A stretch of 64,000 nucleotides of DNA from CALDSL01 sp039810245 (GCA_039810245.1 JBDHWQ010000004.1:62001-126000), one strand, 5' to 3'. Positions 24,221 to 33,788 are shown, counted from the first letter of the stretch. The notes: generated by a model not told the origin, from the letters alone. Numbers and translations: made by a program.

Positions 24221-24805
24221 CTAGAGGCGCGGGAAGACCGCCCCGGTGGACCTGCGGTAAGCGTTGTATTGCTCGCCGAAGGTATCCAGCATCATCTGCT
24301 CCTCGGCGCGCACGCGCAGGAAGTAGAAGGGGATGAAGAGCAGCAGGCCGGTTGGGCCGGCGAGCCAGTTTTGCAGCAGCAAAAGCTGGGCGAAGACCAG
24401 CAGCCACTGGCTGGCGTACATGGGGTGGCGGATGTGGCGGTAGATGCCGTGGGTGACCAGGCGGTGGGTGGAGAAGATTTCCAGGCTGGGCGACCAGTTG
24501 GCCGCCAGGTCGCGGTGGGCGCGGATGAAGAGGTAGACGGCGCAGGCCAGCAGGGGGACGCCCAGCCAGCCCAGGGCGGGGGGCAGGGTGTAATCGGCGA
24601 AGCGCAGCCAGGGGGTGAAGGTGTAGACAAGGGGCAGGAAGAAGCCGGTGAGGGAGAGCAGGGAGAGGAGCACGAACTCGAGGGTGCTGATGCGCCGTTC
24701 GGTGGTGGCGGCCTTGCGGCGCGCCTGGTTGAGCGGCACGCGCACGGCCATTTCGATGATGAGGGCGATCCAGTAGAAGAGCTTGAACAGGGTAGTGGTG
24801 GGCAT
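24221..24805 (-). CDS. isoprenylcysteine carboxyl methyltransferase-like membrane protein
   Basis: 194 residues, about five membrane helices. The conserved G-I-Y-R-H-I-R-H-P-M-Y-A-S segment (about 119-131) and E-E-x-x-M-L-D-T-F-G-E-x-Y near the C-terminus define the ICMT/phospholipid methyltransferase family (SAM binding at the membrane). The substrate in bacteria is usually unknown. It converges with the nucleotidyltransferase gene 10 nt apart. A GGAG site supports the ATG at 24805. Confidence 0.82.
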   Translation of the reverse strand: MPTTTLFKLFYWIALIIEMAVRVPLNQARRKAATTERRISTLEFVLLSLLSLTGFFLPLVYTFTPWLRFADYTLPPALGWLGVPLLACAVYLFIRAHRDLAANWSPSLEIFSTHRLVTHGIYRHIRHPMYASQWLLVFAQLLLLQNWLAGPTGLLLFIPFYFLRVRAEEQMMLDTFGEQYNAYRRSTGAVFPRL

Positions 24806-24973
24806 GGCCGGCTCCAGGATTGGTTTTGATTCGTTTTGGCGGGTTTTCTAGAGGTGGTATTCGATTTTGCAAACGAATACGATGGGGATTGCGCATAGCC
24901 GATGTGTTGGGCGGGGTGTTATGCGTTGATTTTAATGGGTTTTGGGATTTTTGGGGGGTAGAGGGGGTAGCTG

Positions 24974-25105
24974 GTTCCCACGCTCTGCGTGGGAACGGAG
25001 GGTTCGACGCTCCGCGTCGATGTGGGTCAAATATCGCGTTGGGGTGGGCCAGCGGGGCGCGGAGCGCCCGGGGGAGACATTCCCACGTCCCTTCGGGCGT
25101 GGGAA
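24974..25105. repeat. cluster of hairpin repeats (GTTCCCACGC type)
   Basis: Within the 399-nt gene-free stretch 24806-25204. Three hairpins: GTTCCCACGC/GCGTGGGAAC (24974-24996), TCGACGC/GCGTCGA (25004-25020), TTCCCACG/CGTGGGAA (25080-25105). This family of small hairpin repeats occurs in many unrelated bacteria. Nothing coding is seen; 24806-24973 is featureless apart from a G-rich run. Confidence 0.6.
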
Positions 25106-25121
25106 CGAGGGTAACAGGCAC

Positions 25122-25196
25122 TCACCCCCCTCCAACTCCCACCGCCCTCCTTCGAAGGGCCGTTGGAAAGAAAGAACGCTTTTGGGGGGAGGGTTA
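25122..25196. repeat. degenerate copy of the G/C-run palindromic repeat
   Basis: CACTCACCCCCCTCCAACTC at the left and CTTTTGGGGGGAGGGTTAA at the right match the ends of the repeats at 23092-23324 and 34600-36400. The middle differs. Confidence 0.5.
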
Positions 25197-25204
25197 AGGC
25201 GGGG

Positions 25205-27727
25205 TTATGGCAGCAGGGGTTTGAGGGCCTGGCCGGTGAAGGAGGCGGGGACCCGGGCGATTTGCTCGGGAGTGCCCTGGGCGATGAGACGGCCGCCGGC
25301 GGGGCCACCTTCGGGGCCGAGGTCGATGACCCAGTCGGCGGCGCGGACGAGGTGCAGGTTGTGCTCGACGACGACCACGCTGTGGCCGGCATCGACCAGG
25401 CGCTGAAGCACGGCCAACAGGCGGGCGACATCGGCGGGGTGCAGGCCGGTGGTGGGCTCGTCCAGCAGGTACAGCGCGCGGCCGGGGGCGCGGCGGCCCA
25501 ACTCGCGCGCCAGCTTGACGCGCTGGGCTTCGCCGTCGGATAGCGAGGTGGCGGGCTGGCCGAGCTGCAGGTAACCCAGGCCCACGTCGGAGAGCACCTG
25601 CAGGCGGGCGCGCGCGGCGGGCACCCCGGCGAAAAGCGCCAGGGCTTCGTCAATGGTCAGGTCGAGCACCTGGGCGATATCCAGGCCGTGGTAGGTGACG
25701 GCGAGGGTCTCACGGGTGAAGCGGCGGCCCTGGCAGGTTGGGCAGCGCACGTCCACATCCGGCAAAAAGTGCATGGGCACGCTGAGCACGCCGGCGCCCT
25801 GGCAGCGCTCACAGCGCCCGCCGGGGACGTTGAAGGAGAAGTGGCGGGCGGTGATGTCGCGCTCGCGCGCTCCGGGCTGGGCGGCAAAGGCCTCGCGGAT
25901 GGGGGTGAACACGTCGGCATAGGTGGCGGCGTTGGAGCGCGGCACGCGGCCAATGGGGAGCTGGTCGATGACGATGGCGCGGCGCAGGTGCTCCAGCCCG
26001 AGGATGGCGTCGTGCTCGCCAGGCACTTCCTGCGCGCCGGACAGGCGCTGCGCGGCGGCGCGGGCGAGGATATCGAACACCAGCGAGGACTTGCCCGAGC
26101 CGGACACGCCGGTGACCGCCACCAGCAGGCCGAGGGGGATCTCCACGCTGAGGTTCTGCAGATTGTTGTGGCGCGCGCCCTGGATGGTGATGGCGGCCGG
26201 GGTTGGTGGGCGGCGCCGCGCGGGGACGGGGATGGATGCGCGGCCGGAGAGGTACGCGCCGGTGAGCGAGGCGGGGTGCGCGGCGATCTCGGCCGGCGTA
26301 CCCTGGGCGACGATCTGCCCGCCGTGACGGCCGGCGCCGGGGCCAAAATCTACCACCCAGTCGGCGGCGGCGATGGTCTCCAGGTCGTGCTCGATGACCA
26401 GTACGGTGTTGCCCAGGTCGCGCAGGCGGCGCAGCAGGTTGAGCAGGCGGCCGGTGTCGCGCTGGTGCAGGCCCACGGTGGGCTCGTCAAAGACGTACAG
26501 CAGCCCGGTGAGGCCGGAGCCGAGCAGGGAGGCAAGCCGCAGGCGCTGGGCCTCGCCGGCCGAAAGGCTGGGAGAGGGGCGCTCGATGGTGAGGTAGCCC
26601 GCGCCGGCCTCAGACAGGTGGCGGATGCGGCCGGCCAGCTCGCCGAGGATGGGCGCGGCCACGCTGGCCTCGTCGGCGTTGAGCGCGGCGGGCAGGGCCG
26701 AAAGCCAGCCGGCCAGGTCATCCAGCGACAGGCGCGCGACTTCAACGATGGTGCGGCCGTCCACGCGCACCGCGCGGCTCTCGGGGCGCAGGCGCTCGCC
26801 CAGGCAATCGGGGCAGGCGCGGGTGACCAGGTAGGCCTGCATCTTTTCGCGGTAGGCGGCGTCGGTGACGCGCTCGGCGTAGCGGCGCAGCAGGTTGGGG
26901 GCCAGGCCTTCAAAGCGCCCGGCGCGGGTGGTGGCGGGCGGCTCGCGGCCGGGGTAGTGACGGCGGAACTGGGCGCTTTCCACGCCGTAGAGCAGCAGGT
27001 CGCGCGCGGCGGCGGGCCAATCCGCAACCGGGGCGTCGAGATCCAGCGCGAAGCCGTAATAGCCGGCGGCGGCGCGCAGGATATCGCTGTAATACGCCAC
27101 GTAGCCCGGCTCGCGGCCGAGCAGCGCGCCGCCGGCGATGGTTTTGGAATCGTCCAGCAGCCGGGTGGGGTCGGCCTGCTGCAGGTAGCCCAGCCCGGTG
27201 CAGGTTGGGCAGGCGCCGGCGGGCTTGTTGAAGGAGAAGCTGGCCATGCTGAGCGCGGGCAGCGGCGCGCCGCAGTGCGGGCAGGGGATGGTCTCCTCGG
27301 AGGCGTCAGCGGTGGCGTCGTCCTCGCCGGCGTCCCAGGCCAGGGTGGAATCGTAGGGCGGGGGGACTTCGCGGCCGCAGCGCGGGCAGGGACGGCGGCC
27401 GAGGCGGGCGAAGAGCACGCGCAGGTAGGTGTAGACCTCGGTGGCGGTGCCGACGGTGGAGCGCGGGCTGGTGTTGGCCACGGCCTGGTCGACGCTGATG
27501 GTGGGGGCGAGGCCGGTGATGGAATCGACCGGGGGGCGGGCGAAGCCGTAGGAGATCAGCCCGTAGGATTCGAGGTACTGGCGCTGGCCCTCGCGGAAGA
27601 GGATGTCGAAGCCGAGGGTGGATTTGCCCGAGCCGGACACGCCGGTGAAGACGACGAGCCGGTTTTTGGGGATGGAGAGGGTGACGTTTTTGAGGTTGTG
27701 CAGCCGGGCGTTGGTGATGGTGAGCAT
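25205..27727 (-). CDS. UvrA-like excinuclease subunit (short, UvrA2 type)
   Basis: 840 residues, about 100 shorter than canonical UvrA. Two ABC ATPase modules: Walker A G-V-S-G-S-G-K-S-T-L near residue 27 and G-V-S-G-S-G-K-S-S-L in the second half; signatures L-S-A-G-E-A-Q-R and L-S-D-G-E-A-Q-R; Walker B L-L-D-E-P-T-T-G-L-H. Zinc modules C-P-R-C-G, C-x-x-C-Q-G-A-G and C-P-T-C-Q-G are present. UvrA2 proteins act in DNA damage tolerance or drug self-resistance and often lack the UvrB-binding part. The ATG at 27727 follows TATACT by 6 nt (leaderless). Confidence 0.88.
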   Translation of the reverse strand: MLTITNARLHNLKNVTLSIPKNRLVVFTGVSGSGKSTLGFDILFREGQRQYLESYGLISYGFARPPVDSITGLAPTISVDQAVANTSPRSTVGTATEVYTYLRVLFARLGRRPCPRCGREVPPPYDSTLAWDAGEDDATADASEETIPCPHCGAPLPALSMASFSFNKPAGACPTCTGLGYLQQADPTRLLDDSKTIAGGALLGREPGYVAYYSDILRAAAGYYGFALDLDAPVADWPAAARDLLLYGVESAQFRRHYPGREPPATTRAGRFEGLAPNLLRRYAERVTDAAYREKMQAYLVTRACPDCLGERLRPESRAVRVDGRTIVEVARLSLDDLAGWLSALPAALNADEASVAAPILGELAGRIRHLSEAGAGYLTIERPSPSLSAGEAQRLRLASLLGSGLTGLLYVFDEPTVGLHQRDTGRLLNLLRRLRDLGNTVLVIEHDLETIAAADWVVDFGPGAGRHGGQIVAQGTPAEIAAHPASLTGAYLSGRASIPVPARRRPPTPAAITIQGARHNNLQNLSVEIPLGLLVAVTGVSGSGKSSLVFDILARAAAQRLSGAQEVPGEHDAILGLEHLRRAIVIDQLPIGRVPRSNAATYADVFTPIREAFAAQPGARERDITARHFSFNVPGGRCERCQGAGVLSVPMHFLPDVDVRCPTCQGRRFTRETLAVTYHGLDIAQVLDLTIDEALALFAGVPAARARLQVLSDVGLGYLQLGQPATSLSDGEAQRVKLARELGRRAPGRALYLLDEPTTGLHPADVARLLAVLQRLVDAGHSVVVVEHNLHLVRAADWVIDLGPEGGPAGGRLIAQGTPEQIARVPASFTGQALKPLLP

Positions 27728-27733
27728 GAATCC

Positions 27734-27739
27734 AGTATA
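27734..27739 (-). promoter_or_regulatory. -10 box of the uvrA-like gene (leaderless)
   Basis: TATACT on the minus strand 6 nt before the ATG at 27727; no clear -35. Confidence 0.35.
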
Positions 27740-27778
27740 CGACATTGGTGGGCCGTATGGAGGGTTTGGGGGGAGGGT

Positions 27779-27822
27779 AAAACGACAAAGGGCCGGGCTA
27801 ATGCCCGGCCCTTTGTCGTTTT
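27779..27822. terminator. bidirectional rho-independent terminator
   Basis: Perfect 20-bp stem (27779-27798 with 27803-27822) and a 4-nt loop, with AAAA on one side and TTTT on the other. It lies after the lipoprotein gene and just upstream of the uvrA-like gene. Confidence 0.9.
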
Positions 27823-27840
27823 ACTACAGGATAAATATCT

Positions 27841-28551
27841 TTACGGTTTCGTGTAGAAGTCTCCCTTGATTTTCGTTTGGCAGACATCTGCGTTATATGC
27901 GTTCTTAAAACATTCCTGCCCAGATACTCTGCCGTAAATTGTCAATGCCTGATCCTCATAGAGGTCAGAGAAAGGTTTTGTCATTACTACATATAAAGCT
28001 TCATACGTACCAGCGATGTATATCTGTAACGTATCGTTTCCCACAACATTGAAAATACGGCCACGAACGATCACTTTTTCATTCGAATGGTTATCCGGAT
28101 AGGTAATCAACTCGCGCCAATATATTTCTTTGTATGAAGCGATCGTTGTCGCAGTGGCATAAACCGCCTGTTTGGTTGATGCTACTGCGGTTATACCTGC
28201 TACAGAGGTTGCCTGGACTGCTGTAGCTGTCTGATCTTTCGGTGACGGAGGCGTGTTCGTTACCGTAGGCGTCGATGTGGCGGTTTTCGTTGGCCTTGGA
28301 GTTTTTGTCAACGTTGCTGTTCGTGTCGGTGTTGCTGTAGCAGTTGATGTCGGAACGAGGGTTGAAGTCGGGAGAGAGGTAGGCGATGCAACAGATTGCG
28401 TCTCGGCAATCGCGGTCTGTATCATTTCAGCAGAGGGGGCTGCAGGCCCACACGCGCTAAGCAATTGTGATGCCACGAATATTACCAACATCAAAGGAAT
28501 CAATTTACGACAAACAATAGATGAACAAGGATAATTGAATCGGTGTTTCAT
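27841..28551 (-). CDS. AT-rich lipoprotein with Thr/Pro linker
   Basis: 236 residues. Signal peptide with the lipobox L-L-S-A-C-G (about residue 34), a Thr/Pro/Ser linker to about residue 125, and a C-terminal domain of about 95 residues with V-I-V-R-G-R-I-F-N-V and L-T-I-Y-G-R-V-S-G-Q-E-C, an OB-like beta pattern. Function unknown. Base composition is clearly lower in GC than the neighbours and a long AT-rich spacer follows, suggesting acquisition. It ends in the strong bidirectional terminator. Confidence 0.7.
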   Translation of the reverse strand: MKHRFNYPCSSIVCRKLIPLMLVIFVASQLLSACGPAAPSAEMIQTAIAETQSVASPTSLPTSTLVPTSTATATPTRTATLTKTPRPTKTATSTPTVTNTPPSPKDQTATAVQATSVAGITAVASTKQAVYATATTIASYKEIYWRELITYPDNHSNEKVIVRGRIFNVVGNDTLQIYIAGTYEALYVVMTKPFSDLYEDQALTIYGRVSGQECFKNAYNADVCQTKIKGDFYTKP

Positions 28552-29031
28552 TTATTTACTCCTGATTTATGATGATGTTCATGATTAGGTATTTGAGGTT
28601 TTAACTTTACTGGATAAACCAGCGTAAATAAAACTCAATAACGCATAAGCTTGTTAGTTAATTGAACTTTGTTACCCCCTTATTCTTTATTCTCATTCTC
28701 TTGCTTTTCCATTTATGACAACGAGATTACTGACTGTTTATTACACCACCTAAGTAGATTACTTCTCGTTTCGTACAATGTCCAAAATCTTCTCCGACAA
28801 TTCCACGCAATTACGCAAATCTATAAGATAAACCTCTCCTTTTTCTCCCGCAGACTCCACCACCACATCACCTAATCCGAAAATACGGTCCAATCAACTT
28901 GCGTCACCCTTTGCCTTTAAATTTATATTTCTCGAACGTGAGATAATGGACATGGAAAAAGACCGGTCCAGTATCAACCGTGGTTTGGTAAAATCGATCG
29001 GGTCCAGTCAAATCATTGTTGGGAGTGTCCA
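28552..29031. other. AT-rich spacer without a gene
   Basis: 480 nt, markedly AT-rich, between divergent genes. No ORF with a credible start or protein-like composition, and no tRNA was seen. Near the right end GGTCCAGT occurs twice (about 28965-29010), which may be a binding site for the ABC gene. GGGAG (29021-29025) is the ribosome-binding site of that gene. Confidence 0.5.
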
Positions 29032-30903
29032 TTGAATTCATCTAATCAAACACCGCTCGATTCAGCTCCAATAACGCTGTCTTCGCGCATCAGCAATCAA
29101 GCCCGCGAGTTTTGGGATACGCTGCGGAATACGCCAGAAGCGTTTCGTCTGGTGTGGTCGGCCAGCCGTTCCTCAGCGCTGGTAGGATTAAGCCTGACGC
29201 TGGTCGCGGCAATCCTGCCCGCGTCGCAGGCCTGGGTGGGCAAACTGATCATTGACGCAATCGTGAGTGCCGCGAGCCAGAGCATGGAGCCGGTTGCCGG
29301 GCTGCGCTACGTCCTGCCGTATCTTGCCCTGGAATTTATCCTCGTCCTGGTCAGCTCCCTGGTGGGGCAGGTACGCTCTCTATTCGATCGCATTCTTCAA
29401 TTGCAGCTGACGAACCATGTCAATACAATGATTTTCCACCAGGCGAACAGGCTGGACCTGCAGTTTTTCGAGGACCCTGTTTTTTACGATACTTTACAGA
29501 ACGCGCGCAGGCAGGCGGACAGCAGCGCGCTCAACATCGTCAATGCCATCTTGCAGATGGCGCAGCAGGTCATCACATTGATATCCCTGATAGTCCTGCT
29601 GCTGCGCTTTAGCCCATGGCTGGCTGTGATCGTCTTCCTTGCTGCCATCCCTTCTTTTCTCTCGCAATCTCAACACGCCGAGCGAGCGTTTCGGGCGGTC
29701 AGCCGCCGCGCGCCGGAAGCCCGCCTGTTGAATTACCTGGAGACACTGCTGACCGGCAACGATACGGTCAAGGAAATCAAGCTCTTCGGGCTGGGCGGAC
29801 CGCTGCTCGAACGTTACCAGGAGCTGTTCACCCGGTTTTACCTGGAAGACCGGGCAATTGCCGAAAAGCGTACCTGGGCGGGATTGGGCTGGGGTATGTT
29901 ATCGAACGTGGTCTACTACGGCGGTTATGCTTGGATCGTACTGCGCACGGTTGCCGGTCTGATCACCCTGGGCGATATGACCATGTTCCTGTCGATATTC
30001 CGCCAGTCTCAAAGCTCGATTCGCTCGCTTCTCGACAGCTTGAACCGCCTCTACGAGAGCAACCTGTATCTTGATAATTTAATGACTTATTTAAACCTAA
30101 AACCGCTGCTGGTTGCGCCGGTCAGCGGACTCCGCGCGCCCTCACCAATTCAAAGGGGCATCGAATTCAGGCATGTCTCGTTTCGATACCCTGGTTCAGA
30201 AAACTATGTGCTGCGCGATATCAACCTGCACATTTGTCCTGGAGAGCGCATCGCGCTGGTCGGGCTAAACGGGGCAGGTAAAACAACGTTGATCAAGCTG
30301 CTCACGCGACTTTACGACCCGACGGAAGGGCTGGTGCTGCTCGATGGTGTAGACCTGCGCGAATATGATCTGGTCAGTCTGCACCAGCGGTTTGGGGTCA
30401 TCTTCCAGGATTACGTGCGCTACCAATTCACCGTGCGGGAAAATATTGGCTTTGGCCAGGTGGATGCGCTGGAAGATTTCTCTCGCGTTCAGGATGCGGC
30501 GGAACGAGGCGGCGCCGCCCCGATCATTGAGGCTATGCCAAATGGGTACGATACCATGCTTGGACGGCGCTGGGAGAAAGGTCGCGAACTCTCGGGCGGG
30601 CAGTGGCAAAAAATTGCGCTGGCACGCGCCTTCATGCGTAAAGCCGAAGTCTTAGTATTGGACGAACCTACCTCCGCGCTGGACGCCGAAGCCGAGTATG
30701 ATGTGTTCCAGCGATTCGGCGAGCTGGTGGAAGGCCGCATCGCGGTGCTGATCTCGCACCGCTTCTCGACCGTACGCATGGCGGACCGGATCGTGGTGCT
30801 CTCGGCGGGCAAGATCCTCGAATTGGGCAGCCACGCAGAGTTGATCCAACTGGACGGTGCATATGCACGGTTGTTTAATTTGCAAGCCGAGGGTTATCGA
30901 TAG
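29032..30903 (+). CDS. ABC exporter, fused membrane and ATPase domains
   Basis: 623 residues. Residues 40-330 hold about six membrane helices of the type I exporter fold; the ATPase domain follows with Walker A G-L-N-G-A-G-K-T-T, signature L-S-G-G-Q-W-Q-K-I-A-L-A-R and Walker B V-L-V-L-D-E-P-T-S-A-L-D. A half-transporter that should homodimerise. Substrate (lipid, drug or peptide) unknown; no precursor peptide gene is seen next to it. The start is a TTG at 29032 with GGGAG 6 nt upstream; no ATG is available nearby. Confidence 0.9.
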   Translation: MNSSNQTPLDSAPITLSSRISNQAREFWDTLRNTPEAFRLVWSASRSSALVGLSLTLVAAILPASQAWVGKLIIDAIVSAASQSMEPVAGLRYVLPYLALEFILVLVSSLVGQVRSLFDRILQLQLTNHVNTMIFHQANRLDLQFFEDPVFYDTLQNARRQADSSALNIVNAILQMAQQVITLISLIVLLLRFSPWLAVIVFLAAIPSFLSQSQHAERAFRAVSRRAPEARLLNYLETLLTGNDTVKEIKLFGLGGPLLERYQELFTRFYLEDRAIAEKRTWAGLGWGMLSNVVYYGGYAWIVLRTVAGLITLGDMTMFLSIFRQSQSSIRSLLDSLNRLYESNLYLDNLMTYLNLKPLLVAPVSGLRAPSPIQRGIEFRHVSFRYPGSENYVLRDINLHICPGERIALVGLNGAGKTTLIKLLTRLYDPTEGLVLLDGVDLREYDLVSLHQRFGVIFQDYVRYQFTVRENIGFGQVDALEDFSRVQDAAERGGAAPIIEAMPNGYDTMLGRRWEKGRELSGGQWQKIALARAFMRKAEVLVLDEPTSALDAEAEYDVFQRFGELVEGRIAVLISHRFSTVRMADRIVVLSAGKILELGSHAELIQLDGAYARLFNLQAEGYR

Positions 30904-31014
30904 ACAGATTCGGTGATGGGGCTGCATTTTTCATCCTGCTCGCGAATGTGGTGAGAACTCATCTCAAAAATGTAACCACTTGACCTGAGCAGAAGAACTA
31001 CCTAACCCTCTATG

Positions 31015-31055
31015 CAGGAGGCATAACACAACCGTGTTATGCCTCCTGTGTTAAT
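31015..31055 (+). terminator. hairpin, probable terminator after the ABC exporter
   Basis: Perfect 15-bp stem CAGGAGGCATAACAC / GTGTTATGCCTCCTG with a 4-nt loop, then TGTTAATTTT. It is 110 nt from the exporter stop and about 110 nt from the nrdJ stop, so it may serve both. Confidence 0.6.
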
Positions 31056-31156
31056 TTTGGTGAAGTTTCTGTGATCAACAGAGTTACTTCTTTAATGCAA
31101 TTGTGAAGGTTCTTTGATTAGCTACAATCCTCGTTTGCTTTCATGCGTTCAATCCC

Positions 31157-33778
31157 TTAGCACTCGCTAAACCCACACGCGTAGCACTTCCTACACCCCT
31201 CCTCATTCACCACGGCCGCCTCGCCACACTCGGGGCAAAGGTCCCCAATCTTCAGCAGCGGGGCTTCGAAGGGGCGCGGCTCGATGGCGTGGCCATTGCC
31301 GTTGGTGGGCGCGGTTTCGGCCGGGGCGTCGCTGAGGCGTTCGGCGCGCTCGCGGATGTATTCTTCCAGCACCTGGGCGACGCCATCCGGCAGGGAGCGC
31401 ACGCGGTTGGGGCCAAAGCCCAGCGAGCGCCCGCCGCCGATGCCGGCGAGCTGGCGGGTGATCTCGGCCAGGCGCTGGGCCGGCTCGATGGGCGAGGACA
31501 GGCGCAGGGTGTAGGAGACGAGACGGCCGATGGCTTCGCTGACCGCGGCGGTCTCGGAGCCGGCCTTGGCGGTGTTGATGAAGACTTCGAAGGGCTGGCT
31601 GCCGCCGTTTTCGTTGATGGTGACGAAGGCTTTGCCCAGCGGGGTCTCGATGGAGTAGGTGTAGCCGGGCAGGGCGCGCGGGCGGGGTTTCTTGGTTTCG
31701 TGCCACAGGGTCGCCTGGCTGTCAACGGATTTGGAAACGGATTGCACGGATTGGGACGGCTGCGCCGCGGCAGGGGTGGGGGAGTCGGCCTTCGAAGGCT
31801 GGGCTTTGGATTTGGCGGTGGCGTGGGTTTCGAGGACGACTTTTTCGCGCGAGCCGGTGACGTAGACGGTGATGCCCTTGCAGCCCAGCTTCCAGGCCAG
31901 CAGGTAGGCTTTGGCCACGTCGTCTTCGCTGGCGCTGGGCGGGAAGTTGATCGTCTTGGACAGCGAGTTATCCACAAAGGCCTGCATGGCGGCCTGCATG
32001 TAGACGTGCTCCTCGGCGGTGATGTCCTGCGAGACGACGAAGGTATCGCGCAGCGCGGCGGGCAGCGCGTCTACGCCCTGGCACGAGCCTTCTGCCATCA
32101 CCTGCTCGACGATCTCCTGGCGCTCGGCGGCGCTCAGCCCGGCGCGCTCTAGCGCGGCCTCAAACAGCGGGCTGGTGTAGGTGAGCTGCAGGTCCTTGCC
32201 GTTGTCGTTGACGTGACGGATGTAGGCCAGGGCGAAGACCGGCTCGCAGCCGTAGCCCTCGCAGCCGGCGACGGTAGCGATGGTGCCGGTGGGGGCGACG
32301 GTAGTCTGCGCGGCGTTGCGGATGCCGTGTTTACGAATATCTTCAACCACGGCGGACCAGTCCAGCGCGGGGCGCTGCCAGTCGCGCGCGTAGGGCGCGA
32401 GCGGGGCGGGGGGCGTCCAGCGCAGGTCGGCGGGGTCGTAGATGGAGCCCTGGATGGCGGGGAAGGGGCCGCGCTGCTGCGCCAGGTCGATGCTGGTGCG
32501 CATGGCGTGGTAGCGCACGAACTCCATGATCTGCGCGGCGAACTCCTGGCCCTCGGGCGAGCCGTAGCGGATGCCGGCGTGGTACATCAGGTCGCCCAGG
32601 CCCATGATGCCCAGGCCAATGCGGCGCGCGCGGTGCGCGGCCTCGGCCAGCTGCGGCACGGCAGGCACATAGGCGTTGGCATCCACCACATCGTCCAGGA
32701 ACAGGGTAGCGGTGACCACCGACTGGCGCAGGGCTTCCCAATCCACCGCGCCATCCGGTCCGAGGTGCTCGGCCAGGTTGACCGAGCCCAGGCAGCAGTT
32801 CTCGTACGGGCCTAAATACTGTTCGCCACAGGGATTTGTCGCTTCCAGCGCGTAGAGGTGCGGGACGGGGTTCTGGCGGTTGGCGGCGTCGAGGAAGAGC
32901 ACTCCGGGCTCGCCGTTGTGGTGCGCCTGGCGCACGATGGCGTCGAACAGCTCGCGGGCGCGCACGGTGTGGAAGGTGCGGGTGGGGATGCCGGCGGCGT
33001 CGGCCTGATCCAGCGTGCCGTCAAACTTGCGATACTGGGGCGAGTGCACGTCGGGGAAGCGCAGGTCCCAATCCGCGTCGGCTTCGACGGCGCGCATAAA
33101 GGCGTCGGTGATGCCGACGGAGATGTTGAAATTGGTGATGGAGTTCTCGTCGGTCTTGCAGGTGATGAACTCGTGCACATCCGGGTGATCGACGCGCAGC
33201 ACGGCCATGTTGGCGCCGCGGCGCGAGCCGCCCTGGGCCACCTCGCCAAAGGCGTGGTCATAGACGCGCAGGAAACCCACCGGCCCGGTAGCCTGCCCGG
33301 CAGACGACTTGACCAGCGAGCCCTTGGGGCGCAGCCGCGAGAAGGAAAAACCGTTGCCGCCGCCGGTCTGCTGGATGAGAGCGGCGTCGCGCAGAGTCTG
33401 GAAAATGCCGCTGGGGTCACGGCCCATATCATCACGGATGGGCAGCACAAAGCAGGCGGCGAGCTGGCCGAGGGGCGTGCCCGCGCCGGTGAAGGTGGGC
33501 GAATTGGGGAAGAAACGCTTGGTGGTCAGCAACCGGTAATAATCTTTGGCGCGGGCGGTCACGTCGGTGCCCCAGGCCTGTTCCACACAGGCCACGTTCC
33601 AGGCCACGCGCCAGAACATCTCCTCGACGATTTCGGCGGGCTGGCCGTCGTCGCCGCGGCGCACGTAGCGCTTTTCGAGCACCTGGCGCGCGTTGGGCGT
33701 AAGCTGCACGCTGTTGAGCCCCTCGGGCAGGGGCGGGGTGGCGGTGGCCTCGCGGCCGGCTTTGGTTTTGAACGTCAT
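31157..33778 (-). CDS. nrdJ: adenosylcobalamin-dependent (class II) ribonucleoside reductase
   Basis: Reduces ribonucleotides to deoxyribonucleotides using B12, independent of oxygen. 873 residues. C109 in Q-L-A-A-C-F-V-L and the N-P-C-G-E motif at 315-319 give the active-site cysteines; the finger-loop region is normal. The C-terminal tail has C-P-E-C-G and C-R-K-C-Y-A-C-G-F-S-E-C, a zinc/redox region typical of the long NrdJ type. Start ATG 33778 with GAGGAG. It lies 10 nt after nrdR and is expected to be controlled by it. Confidence 0.96.
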   Translation of the reverse strand: MTFKTKAGREATATPPLPEGLNSVQLTPNARQVLEKRYVRRGDDGQPAEIVEEMFWRVAWNVACVEQAWGTDVTARAKDYYRLLTTKRFFPNSPTFTGAGTPLGQLAACFVLPIRDDMGRDPSGIFQTLRDAALIQQTGGGNGFSFSRLRPKGSLVKSSAGQATGPVGFLRVYDHAFGEVAQGGSRRGANMAVLRVDHPDVHEFITCKTDENSITNFNISVGITDAFMRAVEADADWDLRFPDVHSPQYRKFDGTLDQADAAGIPTRTFHTVRARELFDAIVRQAHHNGEPGVLFLDAANRQNPVPHLYALEATNPCGEQYLGPYENCCLGSVNLAEHLGPDGAVDWEALRQSVVTATLFLDDVVDANAYVPAVPQLAEAAHRARRIGLGIMGLGDLMYHAGIRYGSPEGQEFAAQIMEFVRYHAMRTSIDLAQQRGPFPAIQGSIYDPADLRWTPPAPLAPYARDWQRPALDWSAVVEDIRKHGIRNAAQTTVAPTGTIATVAGCEGYGCEPVFALAYIRHVNDNGKDLQLTYTSPLFEAALERAGLSAAERQEIVEQVMAEGSCQGVDALPAALRDTFVVSQDITAEEHVYMQAAMQAFVDNSLSKTINFPPSASEDDVAKAYLLAWKLGCKGITVYVTGSREKVVLETHATAKSKAQPSKADSPTPAAAQPSQSVQSVSKSVDSQATLWHETKKPRPRALPGYTYSIETPLGKAFVTINENGGSQPFEVFINTAKAGSETAAVSEAIGRLVSYTLRLSSPIEPAQRLAEITRQLAGIGGGRSLGFGPNRVRSLPDGVAQVLEEYIRERAERLSDAPAETAPTNGNGHAIEPRPFEAPLLKIGDLCPECGEAAVVNEEGCRKCYACGFSEC

Positions 33779-33788
33779 TTTTTGCTCC

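Noticed and set aside
24003..25121. Minus-strand frame of 372 codons
   Set aside because: Overlaps two better-supported genes and translates hairpin repeats; His/Pro/Arg-rich composition typical of an out-of-frame reading.
25688..27856. Plus-strand frame of 722 codons opposite the uvrA-like gene
   Set aside because: Gly/Ala/Val-rich antisense of a high-GC gene; no family features, while the minus strand has full ABC motifs.
28669..28875. 68-codon frame in the AT-rich spacer
   Set aside because: Low-complexity Phe/Ser/Leu/His peptide, no ribosome-binding site.
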